Shown: positions 26,662 through 34,585 of the stretch, piece after piece
Position numbering within the stretch: position 1 is the first letter of the stretch
Layout: every line of letters begins with the position of its first letter
From: Acholeplasmatales bacterium
GTDB taxonomy: Bacteria > Bacillota_I > Bacilli_A > Acholeplasmatales > JAEDCM01
Direction: 5' to 3'
DNA length: 64,000 nt
NCBI GenBank assembly: GCA_017961685.1
Contig: JAGCWW010000076.1
Span: 23,887 to 87,886 of the forward strand
The notes under the pieces: generated by a model
What the model saw: the letters and a program-made list of their open reading frames with translations, nothing else
The model's database searches: none
Told to the model about the DNA's origin: nothing
Position numbers and translations under genes: made by a program

Positions 26662-28506
26662 TTAATCTTCAAATTGTGAATAATATAGGTCAGCATAGAA
26701 GCCTTTCTTAGCTAAAAGCTCTTCATGGCGTCCTTGTTCAACGATATTACCATTGTTCATAACAAGGATTAAATCAGCATCTTTAATAGTTTGAAGTCTA
26801 TGAGCTATTACAAAGCTTGTTCTACCTTTAGTAAGCTTATCCATAGCTTTTTGGATTAAGATTTCTGTACGAGTATCAATGTTTGAAGTTGCTTCATCTA
26901 GAATAATCATAGGAGCATTTTCAATCATTGCTCTAGCAATAGTGAATAATTGCTTTTGTCCTTGAGAAATTGTTGTTGATTCATCTAATACAGTATCAAA
27001 ACCTTTAGACATTGTTGAAATGTAGTGATAGATATGAGCTTCAGTTGCTTTTTCAACTAATTCTTCTTCACTTACTTCATCATCTCTACCGAAGCATAAG
27101 TTATCTCTAACGCTACCTTCAAATAACCAAGTTTCTTGAAGCACCATTGAGAATACTTTATGTAATTCACTTCTCTTGATTGATTGAATATCAATTCCAT
27201 CAATATAAATCTTACCACTATTGATTTCATAGAATCTCATTAGTAAATTTACTAGAGTTGTTTTACCTGCACCTGTAGGACCTACAATAGCTATTTTACT
27301 ACCTGCTTTAATATCTGCATTAAAGTCATTAATGATAATCTTATCAGGGTTATAACCAAATGTTACATGTTCAAATCTTATATCACCTTTAACATTGTCT
27401 AAAGTCATAGTCTTATTAGATTCATCTTCCATTTCAGCTTCACCTAATAACTCAAAGATTCTTTCAGCAGCTGCACCAGCCATTAATAATTGACCTGCAA
27501 CTTGTCCAATTCTTGAGAATTGGTTATTAAACATTCTTGAATAAATTACAAATAGAATGATTACTGAGAAGTATTCAAATGGATTAGCATAACCCTTAGC
27601 AATAACACCACCAACGAATAATACTAAGGCATAAACGATATTTGCGACAAATACCATTAATGGCATCATTAAGCCACTTAAGAATTGTGACTTCCAGTTA
27701 TCTTTATATAAAGCTTCATTTAAATAGTTAAATTGATTCTTTGTTTTTTCTTCAGCATTAAATGCTTTAACAACAGTTTGTCCGGCATACATTTCTTCAA
27801 TGTATCCATTAACAATGCCAAGCTTCATTTGTTGACCAATGAAGTATTTTCTACTAATCTTCATGATGATCATTAGAATAATCATACTTGTTGGAATAGA
27901 GATGAAACATACTAATGTTAATCTCCAATCAACGATAAACATCGCTATAGGTAGACCAATAATCATGAATAAACTTTGAATTAAAGTTGTTCCAGATTGT
28001 TGGAATGCTTGACATAAAGTATCAACATCATTAGTAATTCTACTTAATGTATCACCATATGGATTAGTATCAAAATAAGAAAGTGGTAATTTATGAATCT
28101 TATTATTAATATCACTTCTTATATTCTTACCCATTTTATCAGTTATTCTTACTACAAAGAATATTTCAGCGAAATATCCAAATACTAAACCAACAAAATA
28201 AATAATTATAATGGAAATACCTAAATTGAAAATAGTTGTATCTATTTCATAATTAAGTATCTTAAATTGTAGTGTTTCTTTAAATTCAGAATCTATACCC
28301 ATAATGTAGTTAGCACCATTAGTCATAACTCCACTAGTTAATTCAGCTGTAAGTCTAGGTGCAAGTATAGATACAAAGACAGATAATAATATACAAATAA
28401 TTGCTAAAACGAAGAAAGCTTTAAAAGGTTTTAGAACTCTTGCTAGATTCTTGAAGGCATTTTTGTTGTTTTTAGGTCTTTCACCATTACCCATTCTAGG
28501 CGGCAT
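26662..28506 (-). CDS. ABC exporter subunit (membrane + ATPase domains), catalytic half
   Basis: 614 residues: six membrane helices in the first ~330, then an ATPase domain. Walker A GPTGAGKTTLV, Q-loop region VLQETWLFEG, signature ISQGQKQLFTI and Walker B MIILDEATSNID with an intact catalytic Glu. It overlaps the upstream ABC gene by 11 bases and together they should form a heterodimeric multidrug or lipid exporter. The signature Gly-Gly is Gln-Gly (SQGQ), a common variant. Cotranscribed with a MarR regulator. Confidence 0.92.
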   Translation of the reverse strand: MPPRMGNGERPKNNKNAFKNLARVLKPFKAFFVLAIICILLSVFVSILAPRLTAELTSGVMTNGANYIMGIDSEFKETLQFKILNYEIDTTIFNLGISIIIIYFVGLVFGYFAEIFFVVRITDKMGKNIRSDINNKIHKLPLSYFDTNPYGDTLSRITNDVDTLCQAFQQSGTTLIQSLFMIIGLPIAMFIVDWRLTLVCFISIPTSMIILMIIMKISRKYFIGQQMKLGIVNGYIEEMYAGQTVVKAFNAEEKTKNQFNYLNEALYKDNWKSQFLSGLMMPLMVFVANIVYALVLFVGGVIAKGYANPFEYFSVIILFVIYSRMFNNQFSRIGQVAGQLLMAGAAAERIFELLGEAEMEDESNKTMTLDNVKGDIRFEHVTFGYNPDKIIINDFNADIKAGSKIAIVGPTGAGKTTLVNLLMRFYEINSGKIYIDGIDIQSIKRSELHKVFSMVLQETWLFEGSVRDNLCFGRDDEVSEEELVEKATEAHIYHYISTMSKGFDTVLDESTTISQGQKQLFTIARAMIENAPMIILDEATSNIDTRTEILIQKAMDKLTKGRTSFVIAHRLQTIKDADLILVMNNGNIVEQGRHEELLAKKGFYADLYYSQFED

Positions 28507-30250
28507 TATTAATCTCCTCCTCGCTTAATTGCGATAAGGCAATTTCCTTATATACTTCGCAATTCTTTAGTAACTCTTTGTGTTTACCCATGCCAACAAT
28601 TCTACCTTCATCTAAAACAATAATTCTATCTGCATCCATAATAGTACCAATTCTTTGGGCTACTATGATACATGTTGAACCTGCCATTTCACTTTTTAAA
28701 GCTTTTCTTAATTTTTTATCTGTCTTAAAATCAAGAGCACTAAATGTATCATCAAAAATATAGATTTCTGATTCTTTTGCTAGTGCTCTAGCAATAGCTA
28801 ATCTTTGTTTTTGACCACCACTTACGTTTTGGCCACCTTGGCTAATTTTATAATTATATTTTTCTTCTTTGTTTTCTATAAATTCGCTTGCTTGTGCTAT
28901 TTTAGCACTTTTTTCAATTACTTCATCTGATACGCCTTTACCTGCAAAATCAATGTTTTCTTTAATGCTTCCACTAAATAGAACACCCTTTTGAGGAATA
29001 AAGCCTATTCTATCTCTTAAGTCATATTGACTAAAGTCTCTAACATCTACTCCATCAACTAAAACTGATCCACTAGTTACATCATAGAATCTAGGAATTA
29101 AATTAACTACTGTTGATTTACCACAACCTGTTGAACCAATTAAAGCAACTGTTTCACCCTTATTAGCTTTAAAACTAATATTGTTTAATACATTATTTGA
29201 TCCATCAGGATATTTAAAGCTAACATCCTTAAATTCAATAGTTCCAAGTCTATCAGGATTAATTACTTCTTCTTTATCCTTAATCTTAGTTTCAGTATCT
29301 AATACTTCATTAATACGCTTAGCACTTACAGCACCTCTAGGTATTAATATAAATACAACTGTTAGGAACATAAATGACATAACTATATGCATAGTATATG
29401 CGAAGAATTCAGAAAGTCTTACCGCATCTGTAAATTCCATTTTCTTTATCAGTGCTGCGGCAACTAGCATAATAACAACAATTAAACCATTCATTAAAAT
29501 AGTTAATAATGGATTGACCATACCCATAGTGTAGTCAATTGATTTCATATTACGATAGTTCTTATCATTAACATCTTCATATTTTTCAGTTTCATAATCT
29601 TCAGCATTATACGCTCTAATTACTCTAATACCTGTAAGTTCTTCTCTACCCATCTTATTAAAGTTATCAGTACACTTTTGTAAGATTTTAAAACGAGGAA
29701 TAACTATTGCAAATATAATTCCAATAGATGCGATTAAAACTAATACACCAATACCAATTACACCACTGATTGTTGGGCTAATACTTACTACCTTCACAAT
29801 AGCGGTAATGGCCATAGCTGGACATTTTATTAAGAATTTAAGTGCCATAATTACTGTCATTTGTACTTGGTTAATATCATTAGTACTACGAGTTATTAAA
29901 CTACCTGTAGAGAACTTTTCAATCTCTTCCATAGAAAATCCTTGAACCTTATCAAAAACCTTCTTACGCATGTCTCTAGCCATTCCAGCACCTGCTTTAG
30001 CACTGAAGAATGCAGATAGTACAGCACTAACACAAGCACCTACAGCAATTAAAATCATTATAGGAACTAAAATGCTTAACGCTAATACTTTATTTCCAGA
30101 AGGATCAGTCTCATATCCAGCAGCTGAATACATTACTTGGCTTATATATTCTGGTAGTTTAAGTTCTAGTTGTGCTTCTACTACTACAAAGATAATTGTT
30201 AGTAGTACTAAAAACCAATATGGCTTTAAATATTTAAGAAACTTAAACAT
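28496..30250 (-). CDS. ABC exporter subunit, degenerate-site half
   Basis: 584 residues from ATG 30250, which has GGAGGAG upstream; the preceding in-frame codons belong to the MarR gene end. Six membrane helices, then Walker A GSTGCGKSTVV, signature VSGGQKQRLAI and Walker B IYIFDDTFSALD. The residue after the Walker B Asp is Asp rather than the catalytic Glu, the hallmark of the degenerate site in heterodimeric exporters. The partner at 26662-28506 has the intact Glu. The substrate is unknown. Confidence 0.92.
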   Translation of the reverse strand: MFKFLKYLKPYWFLVLLTIIFVVVEAQLELKLPEYISQVMYSAAGYETDPSGNKVLALSILVPIMILIAVGACVSAVLSAFFSAKAGAGMARDMRKKVFDKVQGFSMEEIEKFSTGSLITRSTNDINQVQMTVIMALKFLIKCPAMAITAIVKVVSISPTISGVIGIGVLVLIASIGIIFAIVIPRFKILQKCTDNFNKMGREELTGIRVIRAYNAEDYETEKYEDVNDKNYRNMKSIDYTMGMVNPLLTILMNGLIVVIMLVAAALIKKMEFTDAVRLSEFFAYTMHIVMSFMFLTVVFILIPRGAVSAKRINEVLDTETKIKDKEEVINPDRLGTIEFKDVSFKYPDGSNNVLNNISFKANKGETVALIGSTGCGKSTVVNLIPRFYDVTSGSVLVDGVDVRDFSQYDLRDRIGFIPQKGVLFSGSIKENIDFAGKGVSDEVIEKSAKIAQASEFIENKEEKYNYKISQGGQNVSGGQKQRLAIARALAKESEIYIFDDTFSALDFKTDKKLRKALKSEMAGSTCIIVAQRIGTIMDADRIIVLDEGRIVGMGKHKELLKNCEVYKEIALSQLSEEEINNAA

Positions 30251-30251
30251 T

Positions 30252-30647
30252 TTATATCTCCTCCATTTCATTAATTCTATTTAGTATTCTAATTAATTCA
30301 TCCTTATCACTACCTAAGTAGTCGAATAAGTTATTAATTTTATTATCAATAATCTTTTTATTATCATCTAAAAGCATTTCAGCTTTAGGGGTTAAATGAT
30401 AATACTTTTTTCTTTTGTCTTTTTCATCTACTGTCTTAATTAAGTATTCATCATTTACTAAACTATCAAGCTTATGCATAACAGCAGGAATCGTCACATG
30501 ATACTTATTTGCGATCATACTTGCGGTTAAGTCTTTATGACATTTTAGTTCAAGTAATAAAAATACTTCTATTGAACTAGGCAGATTAATTTTGTGTTTA
30601 ACGCTTCTTATTAAATCTAAGAACTCTTTAACTTCATTTTTAGCCAT
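30252..30647 (-). CDS. MarR-family regulator of the ABC exporter
   Basis: 131 residues with the MarR winged helix: LPSSIEVFLLLELKCHKDLT, ASMIANKYHVTIPAVMHKLDSL and the wing KTVDEKDKRKKYYHLTPKA. It is the first gene of the exporter operon, with one base between its stop and the exporter ATG. A palindrome at 30681-30697 covers its -35 box, consistent with autorepression that is relieved by a drug-like ligand. Confidence 0.9.
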   Translation of the reverse strand: MAKNEVKEFLDLIRSVKHKINLPSSIEVFLLLELKCHKDLTASMIANKYHVTIPAVMHKLDSLVNDEYLIKTVDEKDKRKKYYHLTPKAEMLLDDNKKIIDNKINNLFDYLGSDKDELIRILNRINEMEEI

Positions 30648-30666
30648 TAAACCACCTCCATGAAAA

Positions 30667-30697
30667 AGTATACCAAATAAACTTTACTTAGTAAAGT
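30667..30697 (-). promoter_or_regulatory. Promoter and palindromic operator of the MarR operon
   Basis: Minus-strand TTTACT (30690-30695) and TATACT (30667-30672) are 17 bases apart. The palindrome ACTTTAC-TTA-GTAAAGT (30681-30697) overlaps the -35 box, a typical MarR operator position. Confidence 0.65.
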
Positions 30698-30721
30698 ATT
30701 TTTAAACGTTTTCATAAATGA

Positions 30722-30750
30722 AAAAGAAAGAAACTAGCAAGTAGTTTCTC
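30722..30750 (-). terminator. Terminator of the PadR/DUF1700/DUF4097 operon
   Basis: GAAACTA (30730-30736) pairs with TAGTTTC (30742-30748), followed on the minus strand by a T-rich stretch. It overlaps the end of the small ORF at 30734-30811. Confidence 0.65.
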
Positions 30751-30811
30751 CCTTTTTATTCTTAAAATGTTTTGTAACGCAAGTTGCAATTAATATAAAT
30801 GTTAGTATCAT
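30734..30811 (-). CDS. Tiny membrane peptide at the end of the PadR operon
   Basis: A 25-residue ORF too short for ordinary gene calling. It starts ATG 30811, three bases after the DUF4097 stop, with GAGGAA as ribosome site inside the end of that gene. The peptide begins MILTFILIATCVT (hydrophobic) and ends HFKNKKGETTC (basic), so it could be a single short membrane helix with a positive tail. Its stop lies within the terminator hairpin. The coding evidence is the ribosome site, spacing and composition only. Confidence 0.45.
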   Translation of the reverse strand: MILTFILIATCVTKHFKNKKGETTC

Positions 30812-30814
30812 TTT

Positions 30815-31612
30815 TTATTCCTCAAAGTAGACTTTTACAGAACCTGCATTAATCTTACCCTTAATATTCTTTTCTGAACCAACAACTTTTTGATTTCTAT
30901 ATTCCTTATCTAAGTTAATGCTTCCAGCATTTCTATTGATATCTGTATTATAATCATCTAATTTACCTTTAACAGTAAACTTTAAATCACCTGCATTAAC
31001 ATTAAATGTAATATCATCACTAGTTAATTTATCAACAATCAAATCACCTGCATTAACCTTTAATGTAGTCTTCTTTGCTTCTAGCTCAGCTACATTTAAA
31101 TCTCCTGCATTAACTCTTAATTTTGCTTCTTCTTTAACTATTAATTTTCCATTACTATTAAAGTCTCCTGCGTTAACTTCGATACTTAAATTATTGAATT
31201 CATAATCACCATCTAGGATGAAATCTCCAGCATTTAATTCTAAGAACATATCATAGTCTGTATCTGTTAAATATACATCCATTGTATTCTTCTTGTTAGT
31301 GAAGAAAATGAACCAATATTGCCATTTTCTAGTTAATTTAACTTCATTATCTTCTTTATCATATTTAACATTAAAGAATTCAGAAACGTTGTATTCAACA
31401 TATGATTTAGTACTAGTTGTATGATGAATTGTTACAGTTCCAGCATCACATTCAACATTTAAAGTTTTTGAATCATTTAATTCGATAGTACCTGTTTTAA
31501 AGTTATCCATTTTCTTATAGTCATCATAAGCTGGTTTTGCGCATACTGCGATTAAACCAAGGCCTGCAACAGAGAAAATAACTCCAGCGATAATTGCTCC
31601 CATTCCCTTCAT
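30815..31612 (-). CDS. Membrane-anchored DUF4097-type beta-repeat protein
   Basis: About 265 residues from ATG 31612 (AGGTGA upstream; a GTG at 31621 is also possible). One N-terminal membrane helix (residues about 5-22), then an outside or cytoplasmic beta domain with repeats of about 18-20 residues ending in NAGD: LNAGDF, VNAGDF, VNAGDL (three times), RNAGSI, INAGSV. This is the DUF4097/YvlB-type beta-strand repeat found in envelope-stress operons together with PadR and DUF1700 proteins, as here. Specific activity is not known. Confidence 0.82.
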   Translation of the reverse strand: MKGMGAIIAGVIFSVAGLGLIAVCAKPAYDDYKKMDNFKTGTIELNDSKTLNVECDAGTVTIHHTTSTKSYVEYNVSEFFNVKYDKEDNEVKLTRKWQYWFIFFTNKKNTMDVYLTDTDYDMFLELNAGDFILDGDYEFNNLSIEVNAGDFNSNGKLIVKEEAKLRVNAGDLNVAELEAKKTTLKVNAGDLIVDKLTSDDITFNVNAGDLKFTVKGKLDDYNTDINRNAGSINLDKEYRNQKVVGSEKNIKGKINAGSVKVYFEE

Positions 31613-31613
31613 A

Positions 31614-32183
31614 TTATTCACCTGCCAAACCTTTTCTTACGCTATTATTCCATCTTGGTCTATGAGTAAAGATGAACTTAACTAATACTCTTGCAAAGTG
31701 TACAGCTACAATGCTGAATCCAAAGATGAATAAGCCAGTTCCAAATACTACACCAGCCATTGAAATTGATGTAGCTATGATTGTTGCGGATAGAACCATT
31801 TGAACGATTGATTCGATTAATAAAGCAATAGCTACGATTAGAGTAAGAATTGCTCCAATGCAGAAGAATACAGTTGCGATTGACCAAAGTACATATACGA
31901 ACTTCTTTCCTCCACTCATTCTTTTAGGTTCAGTTGTTTGAGCTTGAGTATTATTTACTGCATTAGAATTGTTAATTTCTTCAGTCCTAATAATTCCTCT
32001 TTGCTCTTCGATGTTTCTGCAGATATCATCAACTGAACCTAAGGAAGCAACCGCCTCATCTTCTAGCATTCCTGAATCAATTTTATCTTGTATTAATTCA
32101 TTGTAGTATTGAATAATATCATTATGATCAGGATACTTACTTATTCTATTACTTAATTCATTTAAGAATGTTCCTTTTTTCAT
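31614..32183 (-). CDS. DUF1700 (HAAS) membrane protein
   Basis: 189 residues. The N-terminal ~60 residues form the HAAS/DUF1700 helical module (FLNELSNRISKYPDHNDIIQYYNELIQDKI, GMLEDEAVASLG in blocks), which pairs functionally with PadR regulators. A spacer rich in Asn/Thr/Gln follows and then three hydrophobic helices at about 90-170. The start overlaps the PadR stop and the stop lies one base before the DUF4097 start, so the three genes are tightly coupled. Confidence 0.82.
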   Translation of the reverse strand: MKKGTFLNELSNRISKYPDHNDIIQYYNELIQDKIDSGMLEDEAVASLGSVDDICRNIEEQRGIIRTEEINNSNAVNNTQAQTTEPKRMSGGKKFVYVLWSIATVFFCIGAILTLIVAIALLIESIVQMVLSATIIATSISMAGVVFGTGLFIFGFSIVAVHFARVLVKFIFTHRPRWNNSVRKGLAGE

Positions 32184-32500
32184 TATCTTATTCCTCCCTT
32201 GCTGGAAATGAAATGTAATACCTTATCTATTTCTTCCCATTCGCTTACAAATTCTTTAATTCTTCTTTTTCCTACATCTGTGATTTGATAGTACTTTCTA
32301 AGTCTACCATTAAAATCTTTTGTATATGTCTTCAAGCACTCTTGTCCTTCTAGTCTCTTAAGTACTGGATATAATGTCGATTCGCTTAAGGCTATGACAC
32401 TCTCTAAGTCGGATATTATCTTATATCCATATGAGGCTTCATCTTTCAAGGCGGCTAAAACACATACATCAATAAGTCCTCTTTTTAATTGTACGTTCAT
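32183..32500 (-). CDS. PadR-family regulator
   Basis: 105 residues. LKRGLIDVCVLAALKDEASYGYKIISDLES and LYPVLKRLEGQECLKTY are the PadR winged-helix blocks (about residues 5-62), followed by RKYYQITDVGKRRI. PadR repressors control membrane-protein genes in response to envelope or phenolic stress. It heads the operon PadR-DUF1700-DUF4097, whose promoter contains an inverted repeat (32521-32560), so autoregulation is likely. Confidence 0.92.
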   Translation of the reverse strand: MNVQLKRGLIDVCVLAALKDEASYGYKIISDLESVIALSESTLYPVLKRLEGQECLKTYTKDFNGRLRKYYQITDVGKRRIKEFVSEWEEIDKVLHFISSKGGIR

Positions 32501-32520
32501 TTTAATACCTCCACACCTAT

Positions 32521-32560
32521 AATATTACGCCTCGCATAGTATTATGTCAAGCATAATATT
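32521..32560 (-). promoter_or_regulatory. Promoter and inverted-repeat operator of the PadR operon
   Basis: Minus-strand TTGACA (32545-32550) and TAATAT (32522-32527) are 17 bases apart. AATATTACGC (32521-32530) and GCATAATATT (32551-32560) are inverted repeats with 9 of 10 matches that bracket the whole promoter. Confidence 0.65.
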
Positions 32561-32659
32561 TAAAATTTTTTAATTTTTTTGCATTTTTTAGTAAATTTGT
32601 GCGTTTTTTTAGGCAAAAATGACCCATTTTTCCGTATTATATAGTGGAGGATATATAAA

Positions 32660-33760
32660 ATGAAGAGAAAAATTTATAAAAAAATAGAGTGGAATTATGA
32701 TAATTTACCCATAAATTTGTATTTTGATAAAGAATTAGAGAAGCTTTGGATTGAAAAAGCAAGCATTGGTTTAATAATTAATAAAAAAAGTGTTTTTATC
32801 TCAAAGCTCATGTCTAAATCATTAATAGAGAATAGACAAAAAGAAAAAATAGACTATAAATTTATAAGTCATTCAGGTAAAAAAAGAATACCTTTATATG
32901 ATGTTAAGTCATTAGATTTGATAATTCATAATAAAGACTTCTTAGATAAATTAAAAGAATTTGAAGAAATTTATGTTAGTAATTACCATAGAGTTGAGCT
33001 TGGTAAGCTTTATTTTAAAACAGGACTTCTTCACTTAAATGAATTTCACCAGAATGAAGAAATATTTCTAAATAGAAATGAACTTATTAATTTATTTGAT
33101 TTAAAGAATTCAAATATTACTTTAGATAAAAATATATATTATCTTGATGAAATAATTAAAATAGGATATAAATTAGAAAATAAAGTTGGTGAAGATTTTA
33201 GGATGTGGGTTTTATCTATTATTAGTAGTATTTTAAATAATGGATATTATATTAATAAAGAGGAATGCTTAAAGGATAAGAAAAAAGTATATGAAATAAC
33301 TAATATCACAAATGAATTATCATCTAATAATGAATTAATTGATGAAGAAAAAAACATTTTATATAAATCAATTATTACCTTTAATAATAATAAATATGAT
33401 GCAGAATATTTTATAAATGATTTATTTAGCAATGCCAAAAAACAAATCATTATTTTATCAAGATATATGGATGATTCAATATTTAAGTTATTAGATAGTA
33501 TTAAAGTTAATATCATTTTATATACTTCAAAGCGTGCTATTATAACTCGTTTTATGAGTGATAAATTTATGAAAGATCATATTATAAGTATTAAGAAAAA
33601 TTATGAAATAGATAAAACATATATTATTATAGATAACTTAGTATATGTATTAGATGTATCTATAATTAATATAATTAAGGAAGACTCTAAATGCACTTTA
33701 TTAAATATAAATTATAACAGTATTATTAATAATATAAGCAAAGAAAAAAGGCTTGATTAA
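32660..33760 (+). CDS. Divergent RhuM-like protein with PLD-like C-terminal domain
   Basis: 366 residues, very Asn/Ile/Lys-rich. The first half resembles the RhuM/phage antirepressor-like arrangement: an HTH-like LWIEKASIGLIINKKSVFISK, GKKRIPLYDVKSLDLII, then YLDEIIKIGYKLENKVGEDFRMWVLSIISSILNNGYYIN, which mirrors the RhuM block (YNLD-IIAVGYRV-FRxWA-L--Y---G). The last ~110 residues (FINDLFSNAKKQIIILSRYMDDSIFKLL ... DKTYIIIDNLVYVLD) resemble the PLD-like domain often joined to such proteins, but the HxK of a working PLD is not seen. Known relatives occur in phages and pathogenicity regions. It converges on a RES-domain gene. Function unknown. Confidence 0.55.
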   Translation: MKRKIYKKIEWNYDNLPINLYFDKELEKLWIEKASIGLIINKKSVFISKLMSKSLIENRQKEKIDYKFISHSGKKRIPLYDVKSLDLIIHNKDFLDKLKEFEEIYVSNYHRVELGKLYFKTGLLHLNEFHQNEEIFLNRNELINLFDLKNSNITLDKNIYYLDEIIKIGYKLENKVGEDFRMWVLSIISSILNNGYYINKEECLKDKKKVYEITNITNELSSNNELIDEEKNILYKSIITFNNNKYDAEYFINDLFSNAKKQIIILSRYMDDSIFKLLDSIKVNIILYTSKRAIITRFMSDKFMKDHIISIKKNYEIDKTYIIIDNLVYVLDVSIINIIKEDSKCTLLNINYNSIINNISKEKRLD

Positions 33761-33770
33761 GCCTTTTTAT
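33742..33770. terminator. Bidirectional terminator shared by RhuM-like and RES genes
   Basis: AAAAAGGCTT (33745-33754) and AAGCCTTTTT (33759-33768) form a 10-base-pair stem with a GATT loop. The loop and right arm contain both stop codons of the convergent genes. Confidence 0.85.
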
Positions 33771-34500
33771 AATTTGGATTGTTAAAGATATAATCTGTTT
33801 CATCGTTATAAAATGATTCAAATTCAGGATTATCTATAAATTCAGGTAGCACCTCTTCAAAATCATATTCAACGCGTTTTGCAAGGAACATTTTTTCTGA
33901 ATAAGTTACTAGTTCAAAGTTTTGATCATCAAATATAACGAAACACTTTCCATTTGATTGTACGCTATCATATGCGATACCATCAATACCTATTGCCTTA
34001 ATTAAATCAGATATAAATCTAGTGAATTTATAGTGATAAATATTATCATCACATACCGGTGTAATTAAGAAGTCTTTTAATGTTTTATTTTTATCTAAGT
34101 TTAATAATCTTAAATCTTTCTTCTGCTTAAATTCAGCAATACTACATATTGAACCAATCTTTAGTCTAAGTTCTGCAATACATGTTTTTTCATCACTCGA
34201 TAAGTAAAGGTAAGAGAAACCATCTCTATTAAATCTTGCGGCTTCGCTTAAGTGACATGGTGGGTTTTTGATATCTTTACCATAATATGGATATTTAAAT
34301 TTAAGCATTTTTTCACTATCTTCTTTATAATAGCTCTTATAGCCTAAACGTCCACGATATAAAATTTGTCCTTTTTTGAATACTTTTGTATAACTAAGAA
34401 GTTCTTGCTTAGTTGTTTTAATGTATTCTTCTAATAACATATCAGGATTTCTACTCTTAACATCTATTTTTAGTTTAATTAACCATAAATCATCTATCAT
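33757..34500 (-). CDS. RES-domain protein (possible NAD+-cleaving toxin-type enzyme)
   Basis: 247 residues from ATG 34500 (AGAGGGGTGAT upstream). The RES pattern is present: ILYRGRLGY near residue 45, PPCHLSEAARFNRDGFSYLYLSSDEKTCIAEL in blocks at about 80-115, and SIAEFKQKKDLRLLNL. These hold the Arg, Tyr and Glu of the RES active site. In Xre-RES toxin-antitoxin pairs such proteins break down NAD+. No Xre antitoxin is adjacent: upstream lies an intergenic region and downstream a convergent RhuM-like gene. It is longer than typical toxins (about 150-230), so a non-toxin role is possible. Confidence 0.65.
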   Translation of the reverse strand: MIDDLWLIKLKIDVKSRNPDMLLEEYIKTTKQELLSYTKVFKKGQILYRGRLGYKSYYKEDSEKMLKFKYPYYGKDIKNPPCHLSEAARFNRDGFSYLYLSSDEKTCIAELRLKIGSICSIAEFKQKKDLRLLNLDKNKTLKDFLITPVCDDNIYHYKFTRFISDLIKAIGIDGIAYDSVQSNGKCFVIFDDQNFELVTYSEKMFLAKRVEYDFEEVLPEFIDNPEFESFYNDETDYIFNNPNYKKA

Positions 34501-34552
34501 AGTATCACCCCTCTTACTTTTATTATAGAATAAATTAAACATTTTTAAAAGG

Positions 34553-34585
34553 AAAAGACTATCTTTTGATAGTCTATTTTTTTAG
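34553..34585 (-). terminator. Terminator after thiI
   Basis: AGACTATC (34556-34563) and GATAGTCT (34568-34575) with a TTTT loop; it overlaps the thiI stop codon (34574-34576) and is followed on the minus strand by an A/T tract. Confidence 0.65.

Noticed and set aside
31678..31887. 69-codon minus-strand frame inside the DUF1700 gene
   Set aside because: Out-of-frame shadow of the membrane segment.
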